DNA of 64,000 bases, from the NCBI GenBank assembly GCA_024036415.1, contig JAMWET010000756.1, positions 262,001 through 326,000 of the forward strand, given 5' to 3'. Origin of the DNA: Prochilodus magdalenae (lineage: Eukaryota > Chordata > Actinopteri > Characiformes > Prochilodontidae). How positions within the stretch are numbered: position 1 is the first letter of the stretch; every line of letters begins with the position of its first letter. The notes beneath the pieces were generated by a model. It worked only from the letters and a program-made list of their open reading frames with translations, made no database searches and was not told the origin of the DNA. The translations under genes and the position numbers were made by a program. Positions 46,601-60,240 of the stretch are shown here, one piece after another.

Positions 46601-49600
46601 TGTTTAAGGATCCAGGTCCAGTTTTAGCATAAAGATGCAAATGCACTTTTTTTGGGCATGCTGCTAAAGTGCAAGCAAGCTGTACTAGGCTAGTTCTGTG
46701 TTTCAATGAATTACTGGTGAGAAAAGTGTACTTTTCATTTTTTTTGTAATTTGAACATATATAAAACACTATCGAAAATTTTCTCCTCCGTCTTCCATCG
46801 GTGCTGATTTCAGCGTGTAGTTTGAATCAGGATGTGCAGCATAGCTTTTGCCACTGTCTGATTCTTGCTTTGAAAAAACGTAACTTTTTGTTGCGTGCTT
46901 CACTCCACAATTCCGACAGCCCACAACATGCAGCAGCAATCTTCATAGAAGTAAACCTGCATGTAAATGCAGCATAAGACTAATTGTATTGCCAATGGAG
47001 ATTAATCACTGAGAAGCCTCCAATAGTTGTAGTATGGTCCTGCTAAGATAGAGATGGTACAATACCACTTTTTCCCAATGTGATACTGATCCTAAAACAT
47101 TGATCTGATATCAATCTGATGTTTCTTCTTTAAAAACTAGAGTGACTTTAAAATGAGCTATTTGTAATTAAACCATTTCCCTTACGATCTGATGGTAAAA
47201 GAAGAATGCGATCCAAAAGTAGACTAACATGCTCAAACTGCTTAAACCCTCCTACACACCAAACAGCACAGAAAAGGCCACAAGTATATTCTATTTCAGG
47301 CTAGATTTATTTTAGTTGTAGGATTGCTTTTGTTCTCATTTCCCCCCAGTATCTGTTCCAGATGCCATCGCTATCTAAAGCTTTGAATCTGACTAATTTA
47401 AAGTGTCCTGCTATAGTGTATTTGCTCATACACTGGATCTGCTCTATAAATGCTCTGTTTGTATTTCTTATTTCAGAAACCTAACACTGCTGTTGAATAT
47501 GTAGCCGCTCACTTATCAAAGATTCATGGCTTGGACTGGCATCCTGATAATGAGTATATCCTAGCAACTTCCAGTCAGGACAACTCAGTTAGGGTAAACA
47601 TACATTAATATACATTAATAACAATAACAATTATTACATTATTAGCAGTGTTATAACAATAATAATAATCTATGTTCTCTTGTGCAGTTTTGGGACTACA
47701 GACAACCTCGAAAGTACCTCAATATCTTGTCCTGCCAAGTCCCTGTATGGAAGGCGAGATACACAGTAAGTTCATCAGACTCCAGAGTTCTGGAACAGTA
47801 AAGTCATAATATTGATTAGTGACATAGAGGAAACAAACTTGTTTAAAAACCTGTGGTTGCAGAATGATAAATACATATGTTTATGAATAAAAATTCATAT
47901 TTCTTTTTAGGCCACAGACATACAGCAGAAATAAAAAGAGACGAATTCATGTTGAATTTGAAACTGTCAGTTTTCACCATATGTTGGGATGCTGTTACTT
48001 GAAATACTTTTTACATCCATGAGTATCCATATGGTACCTTTACTGATTTTTCAGTGTTAACCTGTTCTGTGCACTCGCTTCTGTCTAGCCCTTCTCTAAT
48101 GGGTTGGTGACAGTGATGGTGCCACAGCTCAGGCGGGAGAACAGTCTGCTGCTGTGGAGCACACTGGACCTCAACAGCCCCGTTCATGCCTTTGTGGGTC
48201 ATGATGACGTAGTGTTGGAGTTCCAGTGGAGGCCTCAGAAAGAGGGTGAGTGACGAGAACTTAACTTACTACTTTCTTTGAAATAAGAGACAATGAGACA
48301 ATGAGAAACAACCGACAATGAGACCGCTGTTTCAAAATGTTTATTCCTGAGCAAGTCCTGAGTCTTACCTTACCAAATAACCCTAAATATGTTTTAGGCT
48401 CCAAAGACTGCCAGCTTGTTACATGGTCTAGAGATCAAACTTTGAGGATATGGAGGGTAGATCCTCAGTTACAGAAGGTTAGAGCCACAAGTCAAAAAGG
48501 AAATGGCTATTTCTAATCAGTATTAATTAAAAAGTTAGTTCATTACATTTATATACATTTAATTTTAATAAAAAATAATAACTGTTTGTCTCTTGTAGCT
48601 GTGTGCCAACGACATTGTAGAGGAGCTGATGGAAGGCTTGACTCTTACATCAGAATCTGAGAAAACTCTCCGTTCTCAGGACTCTGAACCCCCGCTCAGT
48701 CCTAGCCTTATTGTAGGTGACTCGCAAGGTGAGGGCTGGGTGCAGTACAGGAGGGGCTCACCCATACGTATATTAACCTGTTATAATGATATGATATATG
48801 ATATTAATGATAGTATTTTTCATGTGCTTTGATGTTTTGTAAAAGTGCAGATTTTGCCACTAAACAAGAAAAGTGCGCAGTTATGTGTGTGCCTGTGTGT
48901 CCCTAACTATTAACAGTGCTCTTACATTTATAGGTCAGATTGAAAGCCTGCAGTCTGGCCTGGTGTCCAGTGGCAGACAGGATAGCCCTGGCCTGCCTCA
49001 GACGCTGCAGCAGGAATTCTCATTGGTCAACCTGCAAATCCGGAATGTGAATGTAGAGGTCAGCCATTGAATTCGGTTCTACTGCAGACATCCAAGTCAG
49101 GAGATATCTACTGTGTTTACTCTTTTGTTATTGGAGCTTATTGTTAACATGTAACTGGACAGTGATAGAGTTCCTGTTGTTTTGGTTGTGTACCTCAGCA
49201 CATTAGATTTAGGGAAACTAGAAAATGTGTAATTATACATTTGTAAGTGAGGCTGCACAGTAGCTTCTGCATTTAATACACAGTATGCTTATTTTCCAGT
49301 GCTTTTATCAAGTGAGTGCAAATCACAGGAGTTTCTGCTGTGTGTTCTGTAAGGTGCTCTGACCACCTCTGGGTTTGAATGTTCTGTGAGTGTTCTGGCA
49401 AATCACACACACTGTTTTTCCATGTAGATGGATGCTTTAAATCGCACTTGCTTTGTGTCAGCCCACTGTGGAGCCAATCAGGTCAGACTTGTGGTAAAGT
49501 TTCCAGCACAGTACCCAAACAACGCCGCACCATCTTTCCAATTCGTTCCACCAACAACCATTTCATCCTCCATGAAGACCAAGATACAGAAGGTACAAAC

Positions 49601-50087
49601 AAAAGGATTTTTCACAATTCTTCTATTCTTCATAGATGATTAATAAATCTACATAAATGCGGAACGATGGATCCCCCTTAAAAGCCAGTCCAAAGGCAGG
49701 AGATTGAATTTCCTGTTTAGTGGTTGCTCATGGTTAAATGACGGTATATTATGGTGTAGGTAGATTTTTTTTTAATTTGTTGTAGAGTATCATCTCATAT
49801 TCAGTGTTGTCTCTCAAGATCTTGACAGATACGTCACTTCAGAAAGTAAAAAGAAACCAGAACTGCCTGGAGCCTTGTGTGAGGCAGTTGGTGTCTTGCC
49901 TGGAGTCAGATATGGTTAGTGCCACTAGTCATTTTGACTAATTTAATATTTTTCTGGATCATGTGCAAAGAACATCCTTGTGTTAAATGTTCACTAGAGT
50001 TGATTCACATACACATCCAGTGTAACAGCTGTACACTAATGAAGCACATCTTGATTTTACCTTAAGTGTGCTATATATATATATATA

Positions 50088-50167
<80 letters not shown>

Positions 50168-53100
50168 ATTTTAGTCATCAGACACATCAGCACATAGCAT
50201 AGGCCACACAGTGTTGCTGAGATCGTGTTTCTTTCATTTGTCCAATGTAGGAGGACGGCACAAATCCACATGTTTTTACCAACTCGGTGACCCCAGCTCT
50301 TCCTGCCTTCCCTCGTGTCACTAACACCTACGGCTCCTATCAGGATGCCAATATTCCCTTCCCACGCACCTCAGGTGCACGCTTTTTTGGCACAGGTGGG
50401 CATCTTTTAGAAAATTCTCATTTTAAAAGACCCCTACCTTGGAAAAAAGATTAAAAGAGTTTCATGTAGCATAAATGCTGTTACGGTTTCAAAACATACT
50501 GCTGGCTACCCAGTCCATTCAGTAAGTTTAAGGAAACAAAGTATCAAAAAATGTCTGTTTTGAATGTGTTGTTTTGTTAATGTCACACCATCAAATTTAC
50601 ATATACACCGATTCAGACTACAGCAGTTTAGCCCCACTCAGTCAGGCTGAGATTATTCGGACTGTTTAGCCCAATAGCTTTTTTTTAAATAGGCACAATA
50701 CAGGTCAGCCAGTTAAACTCGAGATGTAATCAGAAAAGAGGTACATGAAGGAAGGTGATTATGCAATGGCTAATTAGGACTGTTCTTGGTACATAAACTC
50801 AGCAGATAAAGAAGTTTTAACCTCAGCATAGGTTATTCATTATAGTTTAAAATGAAATGTTCTTCTTGCAGGTTCCTTGGTATATTTTACCCGGCCCATG
50901 TCTATGCATCGCACCGTCCCCCCTACTGAACCCACTCCTAGGTAAACTCTCAGGCTTTTTTTGGTCATAATTCACTATATGAATACTTTTGCATACTGTA
51001 GTAGGATGAATAAGCTAAATTTCTTTTTCCAGATCACTTTCAGCACTGTCTGCATACCATAGTGGCTTAATGACCCCCATGAAAATGCGCACTGAGTCTC
51101 AGGCCACCCTGAGGCTGTACAGTGGCAGTCCCACACGCTCAGATAAAGAGCATGTCTCCATATCCTCATTTTACTACAAGGAACGGGTAAGACTGGCAGC
51201 GTGAGTATCTGTTAGAGGGATTAGAGAGGTTAGAGAATGAAAGGGTAAGGATATATGAAAGTAAAAATGCTTTTGGTCAACATATGACTGAGGTATCTAG
51301 GTCAGGCGCACACTTGGATAATCGTCCCAGGCGACATTATTCAAATACTGAATTCACTTTTCAGAACTAACTAAAACTGACATACCTACATATGGCCTGT
51401 AAGAAGCTTGTGTGACACTCAAAGCTTTTGCTGTACAGTCAAGTCATTTTTGCCACAGCTAGCCAATTATCTGCTCAATAACTGAACTATCCATATGATC
51501 TATCGTTGAATCCTCATCCGTAATATCGAGGTGTCATGCTTTTACAGGGTTAAACGCATACATATCGGTGTCCACGCTTCCTGGTTCCAGTCCGCTCGGT
51601 TGCAGAATTTGCTTGCTCCAGTCCTGAATTGCTTGTTCATGCCCACTCATGTTTTCTGTGCTTTTTCCTTATGTTCTCTTTCCTTTTGTGTTTTGGTGGC
51701 ATGTCTCCCTCACACATGTTGCTGTGGTCTGTTTTATCCCAAACACCAATCAGAAGCCCCCTCTGTCTGCCCCTCGCCGCTGGTCGGTGCAGACTATTCA
51801 TGACTGTCCGGTACTGATCTCCCTCTCCTCCCTCCCTTCCTTCCTTGTTTTTCTTCTGTCTGTCTTTCCAAATGTGGGAGAAGCTGCCTCCTCTAATCAA
51901 CTCTATCCCCGTCTTATCTATTGGTTTCTTCCATTTCTGCTCACTTGTGACACGCCATAACTTCTCATTCCAGGCTAATTTAGCAGGTCCTCAGATCATC
52001 ATAATCAATATAATCATTCTCATCATCTCAGATGTCACATCGAACGATTCCTCATGACCAGTATTTACATTCTTTGTCCATTATGTATTTTCTATGACTT
52101 TTCTCAAAGTGACAGCCAGTCAGCTTCAGAGTGCAGCACCCTGTAGGCAAGCGCAAACTTGAGGTGTGCCAGGTGCCATTTGTGACAATGATGGCAACGG
52201 CCACTCCTCGTTGCAGAATGACCTATTGATATTGGGGTGGGGTGGTGGTTCATGTAGATGGATAACAACCTTTGTGCCCTCTGACTATATTCAAATACTC
52301 AAATTTGTATTGCCCAAGAAGATGTGTCACTTGCCTCTGAGGAAACTGATTGCTGTACAATATGAGGCACAGATTAACAATCAGAGTCGACTAACTGTAA
52401 AGTGATTAATTAAAAGGTTAACATTAAATCCGATAATTTAAAGACTAATAATAAACAATTAAAAGAATATGATCAATAATTCAAAGGTATTCTAAACCCC
52501 TAATATTAATACAATAAATACTCACAATGCATTGTAAGTGATTGTCTTGTCTTTTTCCTAATCTGCACATCAGAAATCACGGCGCTGGAAGGGGAAACGA
52601 GAGGGAACGGACTACAGCAACAGGCCCATAAAACTGGCAGGAAAGGTTATCATTCAGGAGATCTCCTGCCTACTCCCTATTCACAAAGCCCTCGCTGAGA
52701 CCTATGTGTAAGTTCTTCACTGTTACAGAAAAGATCCTTGATATTTTTTTTACAGATAACAGAGTCTTACCTGACATGATTTCAGATTACCTCTTCATAA
52801 TGACAGCATGTAAAGGCTGGCAATTCTTGTTGCTCTTGAATGTTTTGTTTACTCTTTTATTTGTTTAGGTTAAATGTGAATGACATACAGGACACGTGTC
52901 AAAAGAATTCAGCTGCAGCGCTGGCTGTAGGACGCAGAGATTTAGCAAAGGTATGTAGCAGTCATCAACGACTAGGTTGACACATTTATGGTGTTCTAAA
53001 GTTAGAAATATGAAAACTATGGATCTTTGTTTATTATAAATAGACAGTCAGCTCCTGTAGGCCTATATTCTTTGAAACAATTTAGTAACTACAAATTCTA

Positions 53101-56018
53101 TACAGTACTTCTTTTATGTACAGAATTCCTCCGGCTTTATTTTTGAAGGTATGGGCCTTGGCCTCTGCAGCTACTAATATTGATCTCTGCCCTGATTCTG
53201 ACCCTGATGCTGACACTCCTTGGGCCAGACACCCTTTTGGACGAAAACTGCTGGCAACTTTGTAAGTTGCCCTTAATTGCTAGCAGTCTGGGTGAACAGA
53301 CATTAGCCAAATTTAAATGTAGATAGAAATCTCAGTAACAGGAAAGAGGTAACAATAGAGTAACACTATCTATCCAGTTCATTTTATGTATAATTGTCTT
53401 TTTATACAGGGTTGAACACTACAGTCAGATGAGTGATGTGCAGAGTCTGGCCATGCTGTGCAGTGTGTTCCGGGGACAGGGGAGCCCCCAAGACTATTTC
53501 ACACTGTACGGCCCACGCTCCTCAGGCTTCACGTTACATCACTCCCGCTATGTATGTCACTTCAACCTTCACGTTCTTTTCTCAAACAAATATTTTATAT
53601 ATGAAGCATAATGTTGTCTAATGGACAAAGAGTAGTGTTCTATTTTACTTAATGATGATAATCTATCATTACTCTTCTAGCCCAGCTACACATCCAGTTC
53701 GGTTACATCTGGTTCCTGCTCCAGCACCTCAGACTCCACCACCACTATGTGGAACACCGGTGAGTAATTAACTGGCTTGGCTGCCTGAGATCAAATTACT
53801 TTATTTCATTTTCAGGTCTTTTGTGTGTATTTATTCCTCTATATTTATTAGACTGTTCATTTCCGTGAGGCATTCTTGTGCACATATGTGTCTGCTATAT
53901 TGGCAAACCAGTTGTTACTTACTTATAAGTCAGAGTGGTGCCAGCATCTAACTTCCCAGCAGTGCATATATCCACTAATAGTGCACCTGACCAGATTCCT
54001 ATAGTTGTGGCCATCTTGGCATATGATGAATTGTAGTTTGTCCATATACCTCTATCAGGGCATCATCTGAGCCTGGGTTTATTGTAGTAGACTAAGTGTT
54101 GTAGCATCTGTCATTTTCAACCTATGGTTTCTCTCTTAGCTGGTCGGGATTCAGAACAGGCCCCGCCCTGGGGAGAGTCCTCTCCTGATGACTACCGCTA
54201 TGCAAACCAGTTATACTCAGACCCACGGGAGCGTGAAAAAGAGCAGCATGACATGAACAAAAGGTAAACTAATTGATACTGCCAGTCATTCATGCAGGGC
54301 TATATTTACATTTAGTTAGAATAATCACTGTTTTGCTGTGTGTAGATTATTGGATCCAGCCAATACCTTGCAGTTTGATGACTTCAAAAAGTGTTATGGA
54401 GAAATTTTGTACCGGTGGGGCCTGAAAGAGAAGAGGGCAGAGGTTCTAAAATTTGTTTCTTGCCCTCCAGAGCCACACAAGGGCATAGGTAAGTTCACAA
54501 GCATTTTTTTACAGTGGACTATGATGATCATCAGGCGTGTTAGATTCTAGTGTTAGATCATCAGTTAGATTCTTGCAATAGATTTAACAAAATAAAACAT
54601 TTTTAAATGAAAACTGATACTGTAATAAGCTGCTGTGCAACATACTAATGACAGTAGACCTGAGTGGCAGGAGGAGTCCTGGAATCAAGTATTAATTTGC
54701 TCTAATTAATTTCAAACATGCAGTTAGCTACAATAATTAATAGAATGTCTAGGGCTGTACCTGACTCAGAATTTTGCCAGTCGAATAGGATTTGCCCGTC
54801 CTGGCCGACTATTCATTCATGTTTTTTCTTCATGTACATTATCTAGTGATCAGTAAATCAATTTGCATATTTTTCAGTTCTGATGTCCTTCTCATTTAGA
54901 AAGTCAGCAGAGCCACAGGAACATATTTCTGAACTAAAAGGGCCGTGGCATATGATGAACAATCTGAATTGGTGACTTAATTACAGAATATAGCGCTGGG
55001 CAGCAGCGCGTATTTATGCTAAAACTTAGTCTTTTTAATTTCACTTTTAACAGCTTCTTCAGTAGGAGGACCCTTCGTCTTTCATCTCTCATAAACAATG
55101 AACTGCTAAATAAAACCAGATTAGTCCATATTTAAATTATTTTTAGATGAAAAGAAGAATGGTAGACCCGAAACCATTTATTATATTACCCGTGCTAAAA
55201 TAATTATTTCTCGTTTATTGGCAGGCACATTAGATGACTGGTCTTATCTTTAAATAAAAATAATCTTAGCTGTAGACGAATAAATAAACATATCTGTAAT
55301 TTAGGTTCCAAAGGGTCTTCGATCTGTTTTTCATTCACCACAAACAGCCATTACGTCTAAAACGAAAGTCAGCTCACTCGTTTTAAGCAGTGTTGGGTGT
55401 CTCACTAACTAAAGAGCAGGGTTAGCTTTAATTTGTTCGGATTCTCTTCTTCAAAAGTTCCTGCAGACTTTCTCTGAGACTCGTGTCCACTCATGTTTCT
55501 CAGCTTCACAGCTTTAGCTTCCTTCAACAGTGAACCGCCAGCACACTTCATCACGTGGGTCTAATTTTTTAGCAAGCATGCATCATAGCCCAGCTAGAAC
55601 TTAAATATATATTTATTATTCCTCTTTTAATAATTATTAAAATGTCTTTTTACATTCTTAAAAAAGATTATTTCTCATAGAATAGTCTATAGATCTCATA
55701 GATTATTGTCCACTTCTATCAGCTGTCTCTATTGCTCCGGACATTGTCCTATTATGTGTTATTTAATGTTTTCCTCTTGCAGAATTTGGAGTGTACTGCT
55801 GCCACTGTCGGAGCCAGGCCAGGGGAACTCAGTGTGCTGTGTGTAAACGCTTCACTTTCCAATGTGCTATCTGCCATGTGGCTGTGCGTGGCTCCTCCAA
55901 CTTCTGCCTGAGTTGTGGGCATGGTGGGCACACCAGTCATATGATGGAGTGGTTCCGCTCTCAGGAGGTTTGTCCAACAGGTTGTGGCTGCCACTGTCTA
56001 CTCCAAAGCACCTTTTGA
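43639..56018 (+). CDS. wdr59: WDR59, GATOR2 subunit, 26 coding exons
   Basis: Exons: 43639-43692, 44291-44340, 44585-44720, 45895-45980, 46107-46187, 46267-46304, 46405-46493, 47477-47593, 47688-47765, 48089-48245, 48398-48477, 48599-48728, 48934-49058, 49428-49592, 49819-49914, 50251-50395, 50872-50941, 51033-51186, 52574-52707, 52869-52950, 53149-53261, 53410-53551, 53681-53759, 54140-54263, 54346-54488, 55783-56018. All phases close, giving 967 residues (human 974). Residues 1-345 are WD40 blades (SSVDTYIYIWD, SHDGDVRIWDKR, SSQDNSVRFWD). About 390-500 is the RWD domain. Residues 892-965 are a Cys/His-rich RING-like domain (YCCHCRS, CAICH, CGHGGH, CPTGCGC). WDR59 is part of GATOR2 on the lysosome, which relieves GATOR1 inhibition of TORC1 when amino acids are present. 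The donors of exons 11 and 15 are GTTAG, weaker than usual. Confidence 0.97.
44030..44105 (+). repeat. Third copy of the hairpin element (wdr59 intron 1)
   Basis: GCTGCACCATTTAAGGTGAA, ACGGGAACATTCGAAC and AATAAGAACCAAGCTGA resemble the right half of the 2115-2208 element. Confidence 0.5.
44217..44282 (+). repeat. LINE/SINE-type 3' tail
   Basis: AAATTCCTTGTGTGTGTCAA then ACTTGGCCAATAAACCTGAT and TCTGATTT. A tail shared by many fish non-LTR elements; nothing else of the element is visible. Confidence 0.5.
46042..46066. repeat. TTTA microsatellite in wdr59 intron 4
   Basis: About six TTTA units shortly before exon 5. Confidence 0.85.
50071..50164. repeat. TA microsatellite in wdr59 intron 15
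   Basis: About 94 bp of almost pure TA, with one TGTGTG interruption near 50089-50096, ending about 85 bp before exon 16. Long TA runs of this kind can form cruciforms and vary in length. Confidence 0.95.
51754..51810 (+). CDS. wdr59: Candidate cassette exon of wdr59
   Basis: Between exons 18 and 19 (both junctions phase 0), a 57-bp stretch is bounded by a CAG acceptor (ACACCAATCAG) and a GTACTG donor after TGTCCG. It is open for 19 codons in the phase that would keep the downstream reading frame: KPPLSAPRRWSV... to HDCP. Including it would insert a proline- and arginine-rich segment with an RRWS basophilic-kinase-type site just before KSRRWK. The base composition is more exon-like than its surroundings. 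I do not know such an insert in mammalian WDR59; it could be an alternative exon or chance. Confidence 0.4.
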
Positions 56019-56545
56019 AGCCTATCACACAATGCATCCAACCCGGTCTCAGGATGTGCCTCAAACCTCCTAGTACTGTAACAAGGCTTGGCCTGCCCAT
56101 TATAGCAGACCATGCTGTCAGTCCTCAGAACAGCACTGATAAACACAACCGATTCCTGCACTCTTCTGGCTGGCTGGCCATAATATTGATCGTGGAAGGA
56201 ACATTTATATGAGTTACAATGGATTGAAGAGAGCCTTATTTGGTAAAATACATTCACAGGATAGTGCCATTTTTGTTCTTATCTTTGAACTGATGTAGTC
56301 TGGTTGCTCTACGTGGTGCCAAGAAACTGTGAAATTGAGCACCTGTAGAAAGAGGACTAAATGTGCTGCTGATTTTACAATCATGGTCACGTGGCCTAAA
56401 AAGTGTTTTCATCTGTTTGGTCTTTTCATTTGAAAAGAATATTTAATATTGTGTTCTTCCATAAAGGGAATATTGTAGGATTAACCAGCATGTACAAAGT
56501 TTATGCCATCAATTCAGAAATAAATTTGGTAAAGTACCTGCACAT
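56019..56545 (+). other. wdr59: wdr59 3' untranslated region
   Basis: Follows the stop at 56016-56018. An AATAAA is at 56519-56524, so the shortest transcript would end near 56545. The sequence beyond could be a longer 3' end. Confidence 0.5.
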
Positions 56546-57956
56546 GTTGCTCAACATTTTCTATACTACTGTTCTGCTGATCTGCTACACTTCATACTAC
56601 AGATACTTTTCCCCATTCTTACTTTACATAACACTTTAGGTGCTCCATAGTCAGGGGTCTTCATTGTCAGATGTCCCACAGGTTATTCGACTGCTGGCAG
56701 GCCAGCCTAGGACCTGCACCTCTAAGAAGCCATTCTTTTGTAATACATGCAGAAGGTGGACATCCTCTGAAAAAGATGTTGTCTAGATGGCACCGTTTGT
56801 TGCTCCACTGTGCTCATGTACTCTTCAGTATTAATGTTGCCTGCACAGATTTTTAAGTTGCTCAAGCATTGGAAATAACACACCACCACACCGTGACAGA
56901 CGCATTTGAATTTTGATTTGATTACAGATGGGATGGTTCATAGTTTAGTCATTGTTCTTACCTGTGGACATAATTTGACCATTCCACAAACGTCCCAGTT
57001 CGTATTTGGCCCAGCTTCTGTTGCACATACTATGTTCTAAACCCTTATGAAATATATAATCTATAGTTTAAACCAGTGCTCAACCTGCTGAGCCTCATTT
57101 GATTATGGCCTCAAATCTGAAACAAAAGACAAATCAAATTGCGGTATATGTTAATTTGGCTAATTTGTTAACATGTGGTCTCTGAACTGCAGAACCTGTT
57201 TGACCTATTTAGTAACCGACCAGCATTGGCTCTGCAGTTTTTCCAATACAGATGCAATTCAAATGTGATTTACAGGTATTTAGCAGGTATGCAGTTTATT
57301 TGGCCTTATCCATTCCCCCTTCTGGTTTACTGTCTTTATTCCCTACACTGTGCTATGGTTCATAAGAGTTGTGCACTTTAATGGGTGGCAAAACTTTGAT
57401 TTCCCCTTTTCTGAAGAGCACTTACTTACTTACTGATCCATTCATTGGTATAGGTATATATGATTATGTGGAATAAGTCATTGTGGGTTGAAATACATTG
57501 TGCTCACTGACCTGAACAGAACAAGCTATTTACAGGAGAAGCCCGTCAGAGTCTGGCAGTTGCATAACAATGTGGATTTTGTTTAAATACACTCCGTATA
57601 CTATGAAAACCCACATGATTTTTAGGTATGCTGGAAGTTCCCATTTCCTAGGCCATTCTTGTAACTGCTAATTCCTGTTTTACATGCTAGAAATTGCTTT
57701 CAGCCATATTCTTGAGGTTAAGCATGTCACTGACTCTGCACTTTTAAGAGTATAAGGAACTGCAGACAGACTCTAATAGATGCAGACACACATGCCTTTG
57801 GGTAGAGGTTATAGTTAACTTGATGAAACTTGATTTTCTATGTGCACAGTCAGGGGAGTGAGAGGAACCCCTGCTGACCTACTGTGCACTTCAAGGCTGA
57901 TTTTATTCGGCTGGAGATTAAAGTGTATTTTTTGTGGTGCTGTGTGTTCTGTATAA

Positions 57957-58010
57957 CTTTAAGATAAGATAATCCTTTATTAGTCCCACAGTGGGGAAAT
58001 TTACAGTGTA
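57957..58010 (+). repeat. Common fish repeat end
   Basis: AAGATAAGATAATCCTTTAT then AGTCCCACAGTGGGGAAATT. A non-LTR retrotransposon end that is frequent in teleosts. Confidence 0.6.
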
Positions 58011-58969
58011 CTGTTTTCATTTTCCCACCAAAACTGTCACTGCAGTTCTGGAAGCTGCACAATAATTGTCATACTACTAGAGATTATAACTAGGATATTT
58101 CAAATAAGTGACAGTCAGAAAACTAACACAGGATGTTAGCAGTCTCTTATTCTCTGAGCTCAGTGTCAGTAATTTAATCGCTTCTAGTTTGGATTAAGTT
58201 ACGTTCCTCGCCCTCCTGATTTATCCTGAACATTCTTCTTTTTTTGCAGGATAATAATTATACCGCTATAATCAAATCTCCTTGTATTTTTCACTGTGTA
58301 AAAGCAGGGAATGAGCACTTTGCACAACTTCTGAAATCTCCGGGCAATTAGTGTTTGACCCACAAACCAACAGGCATGCACAAAGCCAAAGCCAGACTAA
58401 TACAGAATCCAATTACTGTGGTGCAGATTACTGCCATCGCTTTGATGTTTCTTCAGCCTCTAAAAAAACATTCCTTGTAGAAATTGAAATATTCCTTGCT
58501 GTAAATGTCTCAAACAGTAGTATCTTTATTATTTTTATTAATTTATGTGGGTGATTTGTGATCAGCACAGATTAATGTGTAGTTGCTTTAACTGTATTAC
58601 CTAACCTTAACCAACCTTAGTAATCTCCTGGGAGGTTTACCACACTTGCTTAGAGGTACAGAACAATGATGTGTGACGCCAATTAACCTAATAAATTGTA
58701 CCCATGCACACAGGCTACTAACGACAGCATTTCTTGAATAACATGCTGGCACTGGATTTCAAACGCTTAAATGATCTACAGAGGGGCCTGTTTTTCTAAT
58801 CTTCAGGTACAGTCCTAGGCAAAGGTTTGAACACCCCCAATTTAACTAAATGCATTCTCTACAGAGAATACTCGGATGTATACATTTTATTAAGGACAGC
58901 TCCTTGATTCTTTAACAGCATCACTTACTATATGGGTACTCTTGGTAATTTGACATGACAGAACCCTCA

Positions 58970-59240
58970 CAGAGCAGGTATTATGTGGGTGGTGGATCGT
59001 TCTCAGCACTGCACTGACAGTGGTGGTAGTGTGTTAGTGAGTTTTGTGCTGGTACAGGTAGATCAGACATGGCAAAGAGTTTTTAAACACTGTCCACGCA
59101 CTGTCCTCCATCCAAAATAGCCAGCAGCGCCCTGTGGGCAGCAGCCTGTGGGCACTGATGAAGGACTAGAGAACTGTGCAGTAACAGATGAGCTACTCTC
59201 CCTGATTTTACTTGTAGATTTTATCTACAAGGTTGACCAA
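58970..59240 (+). repeat. Otophysan-type interspersed repeat
   Basis: GTGGTGGATCGTTCTCAGCA, then GACAGTGGTGGTAGTGTGTT, GTGCTGGTACAGGTAGATCA and TTTTTAAACACTGTCC, ending with AGCAGCGCCCTGTGGGCAGC. This word order is a very abundant repeat of catfish and characin genomes (recognised from memory). An inverted fragment lies at 60195-60240. Confidence 0.65.
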
Positions 59241-59259
59241 CTAGGAAGTAGTGTCTATT

Positions 59260-59830
59260 ATTATTATTGTTGTTTATATTAACCATCATCCCCGTTATCA
59301 TGTATAGAGCACTGTTTTACCGGTGGCAGCTCAAAATGATTTACAGACAGTAATAGATGGGTATTTATTAAATCATACTCCAGTGACAAATTTCAAATGT
59401 ATAAGTACAGTAAGTAAATAATTAGTGAGTTTTAATTACACACAGAGTTAAAGAGATTAGTTGAGCACTATGCCTGAGTTTAGTAGCCTAACAACCAAAA
59501 GACTCTCTCCATGACTTCTGCATTTAATGGAAGGTGTTTGCAGAAAGTCAGAATCTGGAGATGTAAGACCACAAGTTGGAACATAAACAGAGAGACATTC
59601 TGTGATGTAAGAGGGAGCTAGATTATTTAGAGTGTTGCATCGTTTTTAAACGGGAGTGAAAAAAACTCCTTTTTGTTTTTGTTAGGATCAATGCTGCTTC
59701 GTTCTGTATGAGTTGTAGAGGATGGGTTGTTTTATTAGAAACCCCAGTAAGAAGAGCATTACAATAATCATATCTGCTTGTAAATGCATGAAGATGTTTC
59801 TTTGCACCGCTCTGCAAACGAATGGCATAG
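59260..59830 (-). mobile_element. LINE 3' end (L2/Rex1-like), truncated
   Basis: On the minus strand, 59817-59623 reads [20 protein letters not shown] then [17 protein letters not shown], the C-terminal segment of non-LTR reverse transcriptases (SRxDYCNxL ... LQLIQNxAAR). Beyond it 59620-59260 is a likely 3' untranslated part with TTTTGAGCTGCCACCGGTAA. Everything 5' is missing, as is usual for 5'-truncated LINE copies. Confidence 0.7.
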
Positions 59831-60194
59831 AGCTCTGCACAAGAGCTTAGAGTCTAAGACCACACCCTAAAGGCCCTAAAAACCAGTTAAACCAGTGGAC
59901 AGGAAACAGTTTACATTAGTTAAGACATCACTTTGAGTCAAAAACAACCCTGAGGATACAGTAGGAACAGGATCGAGACTACACATGGATGAACATTTAT
60001 AACAGTTGTAAACTTTTGATAACTGATAACAGAGAAAGTCATACTGCTGTAGTTGGCTTATCAGGAAGGTTACTGGAACAGGTTCCAGCTTGCTGAGCTA
60101 TGCACAGCTATTTTATTATGTAAATGAATGGCAAACTCTTCACAGATTTGAAAGCCAATTCCACCAGAAACGTTAGGATTAAAGCAGAAACAGT

Positions 60195-60240
60195 AAGGGT
60201 AAAACTCCAGCAGCACTGCTGTGTCTGATCCACTCGTTTC
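60195..60240 (-). repeat. Fragment of the 58970 repeat, inverted
   Basis: AACTCCAGCAGCACTGCTGT then GTCTGATCCACTCG, the reverse complement of a core part of the 58970-type repeat. Confidence 0.55.

Noticed and set aside
50071..50271. Frame coding for repeated Ile-Tyr
   Set aside because: Translation of the TA microsatellite.
51649..51960. 103-codon frame in wdr59 intron 18 as an independent gene
   Set aside because: Only the 57-bp splice-bounded part looks exon-like; the rest is pyrimidine-rich intron.
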